The translations under genes and the position numbers were made by a program. A DNA stretch of 64,000 bases from Tenebrio molitor (Eukaryota > Arthropoda > Insecta > Coleoptera > Tenebrionidae): the NCBI RefSeq assembly GCF_963966145.1, contig NC_091051.1, forward strand, positions 7,006,001 through 7,070,000, in the 5' to 3' direction. Positions 9,479 to 21,100 of this stretch are shown one piece after another. Positions within the stretch are counted from its first letter, which is position 1. Every line of letters starts with the position of its first letter. Under the pieces are notes generated by a model. It was not told the DNA's origin. It saw only the letters and a list, made by a program, of their open reading frames with translations, and ran no database searches.

Positions 9479-12271
9479 ATAATTCATAGTGTTTGAAGGA
9501 TATTGTTATTTGACCTACATTTCAAGTTTACAAAATAATGAAACTTGATGGAAACAAATGTTATCCCCGCAGGATAAGTACATTTTATAAAAAAAAAAAA
9601 TAACAAGGGGATGTACGTTGCAAACTACAAACCAAGATATTTTTGCGTCTAGTAGTTTTAAGACGACTTTAAAGTACTGAATAAATTATTGCTTTTACAA
9701 AGGAAGAATACGCAATTCGAGTCTAGGTTTCTCTCATTTAAAAAGAATTGTAATAAATTCTTTGTTATAATGCTTGTTTAACATATCTAATGAATTATGT
9801 ACTAAAAATTTTAGCGCGCTTCATTAATTCGCACAGTCAAAACCATCAAAAGTTCATAAAAACTGAAGTGCACTTGACATTCGTTTGTTATATTTTTTTC
9901 AAAAAGTGAACCAGCTGCTTTTAAAACTGAAAAACGAGCGGATAAATTTCTAATTTTCTATTTCCGTTTCAGTCGAGCGAAGCGGAAATAATTATTCGAT
10001 GTAGGTACATAAAACTTTTTATTTTATCCTGGTGAAACAGGTACGCATAAAAACGAGCTTTTGATGTTATTCCAGCTTCATAATCCCCGATAAAAAAATG
10101 TAGCTTAAGTGGATTTGCTCTTGTTGCAGTCACAATGCAGACGGCTTTTCCGTTGTCAGTTCTGATATGTCATTAAAAGATAACATGACCGCGGCCAATC
10201 CAATTTATTCAGCGCTGAAAATTGTATTAACAACAATTAGATCACATGCATTACAGGTTTTAATTGAATTCGCTTTTGACGGTCCCTCCCACCATAATTA
10301 TGACCGCAGCATTTTTGCCGGCGACAAAATTTTTGCAGGCCAGGTAAACGGGAAACGTCATGTTTAATTCCCCACTACAACCGAACCGAGATAACCGAAT
10401 TATAACGTCATGTTTCAACGGCTGACATTTATTGGGACTCTGCATCATATTCGATTTGAAATTTAAAAATTATTTGGATCGCGTTCGCTCGCTCTTTATT
10501 AAATATTGTTCCGTTTGTGCTAGTCGAGCGGCGGGGGCTGTAAATAAATAAAAATTTTAATAAGGGAGGAGGGATGAAGCTCGGGCTAAGTAGCGGGTGG
10601 GTGGGCTGAGCCCGCCTCTGAACAAGTAATTAAGCGCTGTTCTAAACTAACATTACTCAAGCGTGAGTGTATGTTGGTTTGCGAACGGCCTCCTGCGATC
10701 TTTCAGCTGTCAAGTGGCTCTGATGGGCCCGTCAAGATAGCACGAGGTTCGGAAATTGCCGAATTTTTAAGTATCTCGTCCTGATTAATGAGGGTTTAGT
10801 AAAATCCTTCGGAAATTTTCGGGCGCGATGACGAAGTGGCCCACCTGCCCTATCGATTCGTCAGCCCTCCCTGGAGCCCTCATAAATCGTACCCTTAAGA
10901 ACGGTCACGATTCTCCGATTAAATTGCAATTACTTGAGAATCAAAGGATTCAACCCTTAATTCTGTGTAAATAAGATACGCGCAATTTCTAATCTACTGA
11001 CAGAGTCGAGGAGCGGAATTCGAGGAATTTTTGGAAATCGATCGGGCCCGGAGGCAAATTCCGGCATAAAACCTCCGCGCATTAAACAGCGAACACTTAA
11101 TGTTATGTACAAAAGCAATTTCTTGTAACAAGCATTAGTATTTTAATATCGCGAAGTTAAAGCATATTTTATCACTTTGTCGAAGCAAATTGGGTTATAA
11201 AATTTTTTACCAAAGTTTATAATAAAGTAGCGAACTCCTGTCGTTGGTAGACAGCTGAAGGGCTTTAAACTGCAATAAGATTGATGACGTGATGCTTTCC
11301 AGATCATTATGGCCTTTAGGGGCATCATCCTACAATAGGAATCGGAAATAACTGCCTTTGAAGGGGACGAGGCAAGGAGCGTCCTTACTCAACTCACTTA
11401 CTGAAACCAATTTCAGACTTCAGGAGTTACTCTTGACCAAGGTTCTAATCTTCGTACCTAAGTGAAATCTCCTCTTTATGAAAAGCCATTACACACCTAA
11501 CCTATTCAAAGCCTCAAACCGGATGGGAAGGGAAATTTATCCTTCTCACCCTGGCTTATAGGCTCTTCAAACTTAAATTTACACCCGTGAGGGTGGACCA
11601 ACACTGTTCAAATTTTTCACGCAAGACAAAAGATGGAAACACAGTCCCAACTTCAAAGAAAATCCAACCAATTTAAATTACTAATTAACTTTCTTTCGAC
11701 TGTCCCACAAGAGGTAAAGTAAACATGTTTTACACCATCATTAAAAAAGGTAGGCGTTGCTTTGTTATCAATAAAAATGGGGAAAAAATAAAAAACAAAA
11801 CTTAAATAATTAAAACTGATTTTCTTGAAAAGAAATTGCTTTTATTTTCAGGAAAAGTGGAAAATTCAACAAAAGTTCAGTTATATTATCACTTATTAAA
11901 AGTCTTCGCGAAGAATTTTTTTAAAAACATTCCCTTCTAAGTTATGCGATGCAAACTTGTGTGATGAGTCATTTCACGATGTCATGATCTTGCCTCCTTG
12001 AGGCAAATGTAATTACGAAACTTCTTCCATCTCTGGTTAGTAACTACACTTAACATTCTGATAATAAAGATATTGTTACTATCACTGCAATTATAATCTC
12101 GTTAGTTTTGACAGTTCTGAGTGAACTAATTTCCCCTGTGCGTTGTCAGGAGCCAAAATCTCGCTTTTTACTATTGCAGACTTTTACAAAGAAACGGTAT
12201 TTCCATAATATCCACAAACTTTGGTTCTAATCTTATGTCTTCTGAAAGCTGCAAAAACAAAATTTGAAAAA
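9479..12271. other. Non-coding, partly GC-richer DNA
   Basis: A 12-base A run lies near 9590. From 10070 to 11100 the composition is GC-richer and unique-looking, the kind of tract that often holds regulatory DNA, but no ORF over about 66 codons and no repeat is seen. 11340-12270 is unremarkable. Confidence 0.45.
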
Positions 12272-12540
12272 ATATGTACTGTTTTCTCAATTTGGTTGTA
12301 GGTCGTAAAATTTTATTGCATATTATGAGTTATTAACTGGCCCAATGGTTGGGTTTGAAAAGGTTGGGAAGCGGCGCGTGTTATTTGCCGCACAATGCAA
12401 ATATACAAAATGTACAATACAGTCCTGCTCAGAATATTACCTGCTAGTGGTAAACTAGGATTCATAAGCCCCACAAGATCTTTAACTTGAAGTACCATAA
12501 AATTTTACGACCTACAACCAAATTGAGAAAACAGTATATG
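12272..12540. mobile_element. Family J TIR element with nearly perfect ends
   Basis: Left arm 12272-12315 and right arm 12497-12540 are almost exact inverted copies of about 43 bp, containing TTCTCAATTTGGTTGTAGG. The core of about 180 bp has one 61-codon minus-strand ORF that is not recognised. The near identity of the arms suggests a young insertion. It is single copy in this window. Confidence 0.75.
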
Positions 12541-12575
12541 TATACATCTGCTATATCCACCAGTGCTGAAATAAA

Positions 12576-12830
12576 ACTATAGTCGGTGCGGCGACTCAAT
12601 GAAGTAATATACTGGCGTGACTTCACGTGATTTTCGGGGGGTGGTTTCCTATTGGTTAAAGGGGGTACGTTAAGAAGTCGAAATTTCCATCCATTCCCTT
12701 AAGATTTAAATTTCCCGCACAAAACTCAAATTTGGTAGGCATTGTAAATCAGGTTTTTCATGAAGTTGCTACGAACTATCACGTGAACACCTCGTGACTA
12801 CTCTACTGGTTCGCCGCGCCAACTATAGCC
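12576..12830. mobile_element. Family K TIR element
   Basis: Inverted ends of about 55 bp are diverged but clear: CTATAGTCGGTGCGGCGA on the left, and the complement of TCGCCGCGCCAACTATAG on the right, each reaching a TCACGTGA word. There is no coding capacity. It lies 36 bp from the family J element. Confidence 0.65.
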
Positions 12831-13480
12831 ATAAGAAACTCCGCAACACATCAAATTAATTGTTGTTTGACTTGCAAAGCCCGAGTCCTGCAGAAATTTG
12901 GCTGGAATTTGTTTCAATAATTACAGAGGAATTTAAACTAAAAAAAAGAGAGACCCAAATTTTTATAAAAACCTGTCCAATCAAAATAATCTTTTTTTCT
13001 AAAATGCTTGTTTTTATAAGAAAACTTGCGTGGAAGGAAACTTGTGTGTGGTGCATGCCAACAAAACCTGCATAACATAAATGTCGTAACCGAAAATCAC
13101 GTGATTTTACGTCGTAAATTATGTTTCAATAAAATAAAAAATAAAACACCTTCGAATTCACACTAAAGTGAACTGTCTGTTGGATAAAAATGCGGTTGAG
13201 CATGTATTTTATTTTTGAAATAAATAAATAAATATTTCATTTGAACTTGCAGTCGGGAAGAATTTCTAAAACAACAAAGTATTAATGCGTGCGTAAATAT
13301 TCTGACCAGAGTAAAATAAACAGCAGTCGAGTTGCATCGAGACGTGCATCTAATTTGACGAGAATCGTTGATGTGATGCAAGTGGAGTAACAGGTCTCCC
13401 GTCTGTGGCAGAACAAAAGGTAACGTTTTCATAGAGTAATTATTTAATTAAGCAAGTAGTGCAAGCCATTTAAACTAATT
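12831..13480. other. AT-rich spacer without a gene
   Basis: Overlapping short ORFs on both strands (60-89 codons) have no recognisable domains. Nothing else is supported. Confidence 0.4.
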
Positions 13481-14440
13481 GAAAACATTTATCGAGTGGA
13501 GTGCAGATCGCAGCTCGGTTATTTGCGGACGCGTCTTCTTGCGTTCAGTCACGCTAGTCTTAGCAGCTTACCGCTCAATTAACACAACCGAGGAGTTGGC
13601 ACGGCTGACGTCACAAACTTAGAAATATCACCGGGAAAAGTCCAAGTTTTTTGGTTGCGCGGAGCGGAGCAAACGCTTCCTAATCCGGACTAATCCGGGC
13701 CGCGCCTCCCGGGAGCTCGCCGACTTGTTATCGCAATTAATAACAAAGTACCTGTTCCGAAGAGAGTGAATTTGCGAGTAGACAGGCAGCAGATATGGAA
13801 ATCCGAGCACGTGTTGTGGATGCACGAAGACGCCGAGATGTATGCAGAACGGCGCAAAGAGGGAAGGACGACCCTGGTGGAGGAAGAACGGTCGGGAGGA
13901 GCTGTGCCATATGAATAATGAGCCGGCTCTGCTAGAGGTAGAACAGAGAATTAAGTGGGTGGAAGACAAATTCGAGGCAGACAAGTGGATGAAAGATGCA
14001 CGTCTGCACGTCCGACCAGTCCACGCGCAACGCCTAATTGCAGGAATCACAAAGAATTCATTTGTGACGACCATTTTGAAAGAGCGAGGTCGGAGAGACA
14101 TCTTGAAAAAGATTTAATTCGTATCGTCGAGGATTTATGGCTCGACGCTCTCCAGAATATGACGCGTGCATGTTGTTTTTGTCATCACGCTAAGTTTAGC
14201 AAGTAAACGGGGATGACGGAGGTCGGGGCGTCGGGACGCCAGTGACGAGACGCCCACCGTCGTCGACGGCCACACGCATAGATCATCTTCATGTCGCCCG
14301 GTGCATTTGTTATTGTCAAAACTTCTAACTTATACTCACCTTCCACCAGACAGCTCTTTCCTGTTTCGGGATGTTCTTGTTACTGTTATCTCTCGGTACG
14401 TTTATTAATGGTCCTGCTGAAACTATCGTCGTCGCTACGA
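13481..14440. other. GC- and CpG-richer block, possible exon or promoter region
   Basis: GC is visibly higher than in the flanks and CpG words are frequent. Plus-strand frames read as hydrophilic, protein-like segments that break and shift: one ending near 13915 (QIWKSEHVLWMHEDAEMY) and one at 13842-14117 (LLEVEQRIKWVEDKFEAD). A 157-codon ORF runs antisense (13628-14101). An initiator-like TTCAGTC lies at 13545-13550. It could be a decayed gene, a 5' UTR or a CpG-rich regulatory block; no family is recognised. Confidence 0.3.
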
Positions 14441-14450
14441 ACTTTGCCCC

Positions 14451-14458
14451 TATAAATA
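14451..14458 (+). promoter_or_regulatory. TATA box candidate
   Basis: TATAAATA lies 49 nt before the ATG at 14500. An initiator-like TCACTT is at 14473, with its A about 24 nt after the first T of the TATA box, slightly short of the usual spacing. Confidence 0.35.
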
Positions 14459-14499
14459 CACCACCGGGAACATCACTTTAAATTAAAGCTGGCAAACAA

Positions 14500-14913
14500 A
14501 TGAAGTCGGAAGGCGCTGCAAGAAGCTCCCATCAATCAAATCGAAGGCTATTTGTGTGCGACAAAAAAACCTACACCCCGATTAAAGTCGGTAATGGTTG
14601 CGCATTTGTGGACTCAACTCAAACTACAACAAACTCAGCTGCAGACGTAACCAACTTCGCCCAACTCCTAACTAACCGCATCCCGTGTCATTTGCGGAAA
14701 CATCGGAACAATTTAATTACAGTTTCTTTCGGTGCCAGCTTCGTTGAATTGTTGCTTTGGAAGTTTTTAAGTTGCGGCCTGTCATTTCCGAAACAATTAC
14801 AAAATCCGCAGGGTTTATATGAATTAATAAATACCACGGACGGATCTAATTTACATTTAGATAACTGGCCGGTGACAAAATCCGTAAAATTGCGGCCGGT
14901 CGACAGAGCTTAA
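14500..14913 (+). CDS. Candidate single-exon small protein, unknown function
   Basis: The 137-codon ORF starts at an ATG in a favourable insect context (CAAACAAATG). A TATAAATA box lies 49 nt upstream and AATAAA lies 28 nt beyond the stop, so all signals of a compact intronless gene are present. The protein is hydrophilic at the N-terminus (SSHQSNRR). It has scattered cysteines, a short hydrophobic stretch around residues 85-93 (SFVELLLWK), no signal peptide and no recognised domain. It lies in the GC-richer block that begins at 13.5 kb. The ORF could be fortuitous, because each signal is short and common. Identity is unknown; existence as a gene is uncertain. Confidence 0.28.
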   Translation: MKSEGAARSSHQSNRRLFVCDKKTYTPIKVGNGCAFVDSTQTTTNSAADVTNFAQLLTNRIPCHLRKHRNNLITVSFGASFVELLLWKFLSCGLSFPKQLQNPQGLYELINTTDGSNLHLDNWPVTKSVKLRPVDRA

Positions 14914-14940
14914 TGGACGCTATAGGAAACATAGATCAAT

Positions 14941-14946
14941 AATAAA
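14941..14946 (+). terminator. Possible poly(A) signal
   Basis: AATAAA lies 28 nt after the TAA of the 137-codon candidate gene. Confidence 0.25.
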
Positions 14947-15629
14947 TTTAAGGAGGAAAGCTGCAAACTGAATCCCTCCGGTAATCTGATTTTTATATTA
15001 CGAAATACGACTGCACTGGGGTAGCAGGAAAGGATAACCGGGAGAGACAAATTGAAAATGACAGTAAGCTTTTTATTTCTCTCCGCGATTTTTTCGAGAC
15101 GACCGATTGAAAAATAATTTTCAATAAAAACGTCAAGAACAAACGGTCGATCTTGGAAATATTTCTCTCCCGTTTTCTATAAACTCAATCTCGCCGGTGC
15201 AATGATGTACAGCTTCTCCGGATCCCGATTGGATCCTGCAATATTAAAAACAATATTTCAGATTACGGTTTAGTTTATAGTCGGACCACGAATCGACAGT
15301 CGCAACTAAATTTTATTCAAATTCTGCCTCAGTCACAATGTTTCACTCGGCGCAAGAACAAAGGTTTAGGGATTGTGATTAAAAGTATGAGGGGCGGATT
15401 TTGTAATTAAAGGTTCTGCACGAGCAGAAATCAAAAGTATCCAAATTTAAAATAAATAGATAGAAGAATCGGAAGTAGAAATACAAATGAGAAATAAATC
15501 ATATCCAAGTCTAAATGAAAGGTGTTGCAGTTTGATACAAGAGTGGTTCATTATTTAATACCCCTGACCTGAAAAAAAAACCGAAAATTTTTTTTATAAA
15601 TTCATATTTCCACAAAACGATAACAATAT
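14947..15629. other. Non-coding spacer
   Basis: No ORF or repeat of note; AT-rich towards the right end. Confidence 0.4.
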
Positions 15630-16138
15630 TTTGCTCGATACCTACGTAGAAAGTGAGTCAGTATCCATAATTAGCAGTGGGTTTCTCTTTCGTTCACTTC
15701 ACTTTCGCTCATCGTTTTTCGCTCACTGTCTTTCACTCACTAGTTCTCATTCACGCGTATTTTTTTCAACTGTTTCTGATAACGTAATTTTGATTTTTTA
15801 GTCAACATTTGGTACCTCGCGGCACTTGCCTTTCCAGGACAACATCAGGAACATAAAATTCTTCATCGTCCACTTCGACAATTTCCACAACGTGCCCACA
15901 ACCACTTTATTGACGTTACAGAACTTTGTTTATTTTGTATTTTTTTCCATAGCAACAGATCTATCCAAAAATGTGAATTATTTTTATTTCAAATTTTTAA
16001 TACAAAATTACAGATTCACTTTCTAAGGAGGTATTGAACAAAACCAAATACAGCACTCGAGAGTAAGGCCGCTTTCGTTCACTTGAACTGCATCTAAATT
16101 CGCGTGAATTGCTTTCCCCATTCTTATTCTTACTGTAA
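15630..16138 (+). mobile_element. Family G TIR element plus shared right flank, copy 1
   Basis: Inverted ends TTTGCTCGATACCTACGTAG (left) and the complement of AAGGAGGTATTGAACAAA (right, to about 16042) are about 30 bp long. The left part contains repeated TTCACTCA/TTCGCTCA words. Copy 2 at 34296-34761 matches in the same orientation, and the match continues about 95 bp past the right TIR to TACTGTAA. The real unit is therefore longer than the TIR pair. Confidence 0.72.
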
Positions 16139-16187
16139 CGATCCTGTTTTCTGATATCCTTAAAAAAAAAATCAGTTTTTCCTACTA

Positions 16188-16983
16188 TACAGGGTGATTC
16201 ACGTAACACGTTCGTTAGAAATTTTCTGATTTCCCAAAATCGTATTAATATGAAAATTGGTAACCAACTACATACCGGGTGTAGAATTGGTTTACGAGAC
16301 ATAGGATTTTACATGTAAAAATAAGGAGATCCAATTATTGGCTCCCCTAATAATTTTATGGCAAAAATGGTTAAAATGAAAGTTAGAGAGAATTAAAAGT
16401 ACTGTCTAATTCCACTCTTTGTTTTTTTCTAACATCTTGTGGTACTGAAAGAAAAGCAAGAAAGGAGTTAAGACAAAAATACTAAAAAGCAGTACTAGCA
16501 ATGAAATTTGACTTCTAAAATTATTTGTCACTATTATTTAATTTTCTTTTGATCTGCCCTTCAAATGAACTCGTACAGGACTACAGGACGAATGAAAAGG
16601 TATCTTCCATTAAATGTTCAAACTTCTCTCCAATTCTTCGAATTGTTTCTATGGCTGAAATTGGTCGGTCTGGGAAATCTGAAGCAAATATTGCTTGGAA
16701 GTTTCTTAAAGAAGATCCTCCATAATACCATTTAAAAAAAGAAATAAAATTTCATGCCTAGTAGTACTTTTTAGTATTTTTGTGTTAACTCTTTTCTTGC
16801 CTTTCTTTCAGTACCACAAGATGTTAAAATAAAACTAAAATTGAAATTAGACAGTAATTTTAATTCTCTCTAACTTTCATTTTAACTATTTTGCCATAAA
16901 ATTGTTAGGGGAGCCAATAATTGAAACTCTTTATTTTTACATGTAAAATCCTATGTCTCGTTAACCAATTCTACACCCGGTAT
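16188..16983. mobile_element. Fold-back element with arms of about 237 bp
   Basis: Left arm 16274-16510 pairs with right arm 16748-16983, with few mismatches. The left side extends further to a TACAGGGTGATTCACG end at 16188 whose mate is missing on the right, so the right end is cut. The core (16511-16747) includes a 66-codon ORF of unknown nature (contains IGRSGKSEANIAWKF). The CAGGGTG..TTCAC end is like those of families E and Q in this window. Confidence 0.75.
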
Positions 16984-18199
16984 AACCGACCGCTCCAAGT
17001 TCAAATAAAATATTTTCGAAACGGCGACGCTTCCGGAAATACCGGAAATCGACGCCAACTTTGTTTTTTTAAATGGAAAGGCCCTATTTTGATTTCATAT
17101 TTGGATTCTACGTTAAATTTCGAGTTTAGGACGTCCTTCTGTTAATACCTGTTTGTTATCATTTTTGACCTATGTAATTTTTTCCGCAAAAAAGCGATGT
17201 CGCAGGACTTCATTAAAAATTGTATAACTCCTGAACTTCTGGAAATAAATAATTGTTTTTTTTTCACTGAATACCTAAAGATTTGGCTGATCCTTTCCGT
17301 TATTAGCGACATTTTATTTATGTTTCATACGCCTATTGCAATTTTTCAAAATTGATAATTAAAAAATGTCGAAAACTTCATTTTTTCAAACGGCAACTAC
17401 TACTTCTTATACTAGATATAAATGTAAAAATTTATTTTAAGACCACTTTTATTAACTTTGTGTATGCCTACTTCCAGCCGTTTTGCCTAATTTAAATTTT
17501 TTGAATAAAATATTCTTTTTTTTTATAAAGCAATTTTTATTTAAATTTGTATTCAAAAGGAGCATTGCAATAAAAAATAATAAAAAACAAGCAAATTAAC
17601 AAAAAAATATTTAATTGTAAATGTGTGCACCATTTTTATTGAACTTATTTTTTGTTAATTTGCTTATTTTTTTATTATTTTCTTGTTATCCACTGTCTAT
17701 TGCATGCAATTTTTGAATAAAAATTCAAATAAGACAATTGCTTGATAAAAAAAAAGAATGTTTTATTCAAAAAATAGAATTTACGCCGAAACGGCTGGGA
17801 ATAAAAAAAAAAATTAAGTTTTCGAAATTTTTTGATCACCAATTTTGAAAAATTGCAGTAGGCGTATGAAACATTAAAAAATTTCACTAATGGCGCAACA
17901 GATCGACCGAGCCTTTATGAATTCAATTTAAAAAAATCAATTATTTATTTCCAATGGTTCAGGAATTATACATTTTTTAATGAAGCCCTGCAACCCCGCT
18001 CTTTTGCGAAAAAGATGACATAGGTCAAAAACGATGACAGATATTGATAAAAGGACGTTCTAAACTCAAAATTTAACCTAGAATCGAAATATGAAGTCAA
18101 AATGGGGCCTTTCTATTTAAAAAAACAAAGATGGCGTCCATTTCCGGAAGTGTGCCCATTTTGAAAATATTTTATTTGAACTTGGAGTAGTGTATTATA
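16982..18199. mobile_element. Long palindromic element of about 1.2 kb
   Basis: Arms of roughly 580 bp run from 16982 to about 17607 and from about 17648 to 18199, centred near 17627, with moderate divergence and small indels. Paired landmarks include CTCCAAGTTCAAATAAAAT (16993) with its complement ending at 18187, and GCAAATTAACAAAAAA (17590) with its complement at 17648. The outer edges read TATAA and TTATA, which fits a TA target. There is no coding capacity. It abuts the truncated right end of the fold-back element. Confidence 0.75.
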
Positions 18200-21100
18200 G
18201 TATGTTTTCGTATTGTAAACCATAAACACGTGTTTTGTTGCTGTTGTTTTTTTCATTTCAAAAGTTCTCCATTCTCCAAATAAACCGAAAATTTAATTTG
18301 AAAAATCATACATCTGTTGGCCAAATTAAATTCCAGATTTATCTCAAATAAAATATTTAAAATATAATTGACCATATCTTTCCAAACAACCTTGTGGGAA
18401 TGTAAAAATATGATGCACTCGATTTATCAAAAACCTTCAAACTTCATTTGCATATAAATTATAAATAAAAATACAGTTTCAATTTTTCATACCACATCAA
18501 TCTAAACGGCGCTTTGCAACAAATATTCAATGCAATTTTCCACTTGCTCAATTCTAATCACACTTAAGTTTAATGTTGCAAGATGCTACCGTCATAAACA
18601 AGGAAGATATTTAATCATTACAAAGTGCCGTACAATACTGCACCCTTAAGTTGTTTCGAACTAAAGTTAACATAAATCTGAATTAGTCTGTAAATTTTGG
18701 TAGAAGGTAATAACCATTCGGCATAGACAGATAAAAAACACAAGTGCTACATTTTAACTTTTATTAACTCAATAATTGATTATTACATCCGCTCTGGCGG
18801 TCAATAATTTTTGCTGCGACTCGGAAAAAATGCAAATACCGTTGTGCTACGACAGGACAAATATGTTTCCTTTCACATTAATAACAACATTGGAATTGTT
18901 TACAAGCCAGCGGTATAATTTTAATTATACCGTTAGCAACATTGCGGGACCTTTTCGAGCCATCCAAAATAAAAAAAAAATTGAATATTAAGTAAATATG
19001 ACCTGATGACCGTTTCATTTTTGAATAAAAACCCATCGTTTCCATGCAAGGATGAGGAGAAAGCGGTTAGGTAAGATGATACTATTAAGTTATGCCGCAG
19101 AGGAAATGAAGAAACTTGAAAATGCGATTATAAACTGTGCGGACACGGCAACGCGCGAGTCTTTTATTGTTAATGGGGGTCGTGATGGTCTCGGAGATAT
19201 GTGAGTTCGGTTGTCCAGGACGCGTCGTCCTTACCCAGGTTAATGAGTACGGTTGTCTGTTGTGTTTCGGGTGGCACTCTGGTCGATGTGTAGTGACCTC
19301 ACGTAAGCCCTAACCCGGAGTGGCTTTACCGCCCGGAGTCGCACCTGGAATATGAACCAGTTGTGCACTTGTGTACTCCGGGGCCATTGTGCAGTCAAAC
19401 AGAATGCTCTCCGTACATATTACATACAGTTCGCTTTCTGAATATTCAATTTCGGCCGGAAACATAAACCGATTAGCAAAAGAGAGGAGGAGAGCGTCGA
19501 AAGCTCGTTTGGAAAACCGCGAATTTTGTCATAATCTCTTCCTGTAAATAATGGCGCGTTCGGCAAATGGCCGCTTAATACCCGGAATTTCGGCATTAAA
19601 TAAGCTTAATCCGTACCGATGCATGCCAATTTAATATGAGACTGGACGGATGTGTATTGTGCATGTATTCGGTTAGCGCACAGCGGTTTAGGCACGTTCC
19701 GGTGCACATTCCATTTTAATTTTAAAAACCGCGTTTACCACTAGAATGGCCACTAAATTTGCAATTTCCGTTCTCAATTTTCCGTGGAAATTAATATTTT
19801 ATCGGACCGGATAAGTCCCCGTCAACAATATCCCAGCCGGCAACAATAAACAATATCGGAGTGGTGCAGTGACGTTTTATTTAATTTTATTAGGGCGGTC
19901 CGGCTCGAGGGTTTCCATGAAAGCATTCCGAAAGGCCGCATTTCCATTACGACCATCGGACTGTATCTAACTCGACTCGCTGACCAAAGAATCGTGGAAA
20001 ATTGATTCGGATTCGTACTTTTATTTCCAACTTTATTTTTCCGGGTTCGGGATGAAATTTTAAATCGAAAATATGGACGGGACCCCGTTTTACAACCGTA
20101 CATTAGAGCGGGCCAGAGTTGTAAATGCAGAGTGCAACTCTAAACAAACTTCACTCGGAGCCCAAAAGTTCAATTACTTCGGTCGTAAAATAAAAAAAGG
20201 ACAAGTTAGGGGTATATTAAAGTTGAAACATAAAAACACGGACATTGTGGAAGTTTCAGACGTTGCGGTTCCTTTACCAGATATTACTTCTTTGTTAATT
20301 GTTCCTTTGTAGTCCGATTCCACTCCAACTCTCACAGTCTGTTCATTAAAGTATGGTGCTTCAAACACAGAAAATCCAAAGCCTTCAGCTACCACTAATT
20401 ACTGTATTTTAATCCAAGAAATCCGGAACTTCAAAGTGCACCCGGCGATTCCGGTTTATCCGGCAACTCCTCGATGAATTCTTCATTCCCAATTTCTCCC
20501 GTCATCGCATACATTATTTATCTATTTCCCCGTCACCGGCTGATTAAAAATCGCGTTCCCGGAAACTCCCCAAAGGTTTTTTTCTCCTGAAACAATTCTA
20601 TTTTTGTCGCTATAACATCTGATTTGAATATGAAAAGGGATGATCAGCTTGTTCCAAACCTTCTGCTTTCAAATCAGCGAACCATTCAGAACGTTATTCG
20701 GGATTGCGCTCTCTCGCAAATAACAAAGAAAAACTCGTGTGAAAACAAAAGATGAATCGTGTTTGCTTCCCGGAAAAGTCGTTCGACAGCCTGCAAATTG
20801 ATTTTTGCAGATCCTCCGCCACATTAAAATTATTCATGTCCTATTTTCGTCCTCGTTAGCGACATTTTTAACCTAAAGCTCGACTTAAATAAACAAACAT
20901 GACAGCTTTCGATTTCGCCCTTGGGGTGCGTCATGGCCGAACCGAAATTATGAAAAATGCCTTCCTCCTACAATTAATATAGAGAGAGAGATTCAATAAC
21001 GTCGATTATTGGATTTAACATTACAAATGTTGTTTTTGACTTGTGACATATCGATTTGAAATTGCATTAACCCTATAAAAATATCGGATAATATTTCACG

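Noticed and set aside
10150..10190. Initiator-like TCAGTT near 10156
   Set aside because: No TATA box at the right distance and no DPE at +28.
13628..14101. 157-codon ORF on the minus strand, the longest after the RT
   Set aside because: It is antisense to equally plausible plus-strand frames in a GC-rich, CpG-rich block where stop codons are rare. It has no domain or signal peptide and its residue composition looks like reverse-strand readthrough.
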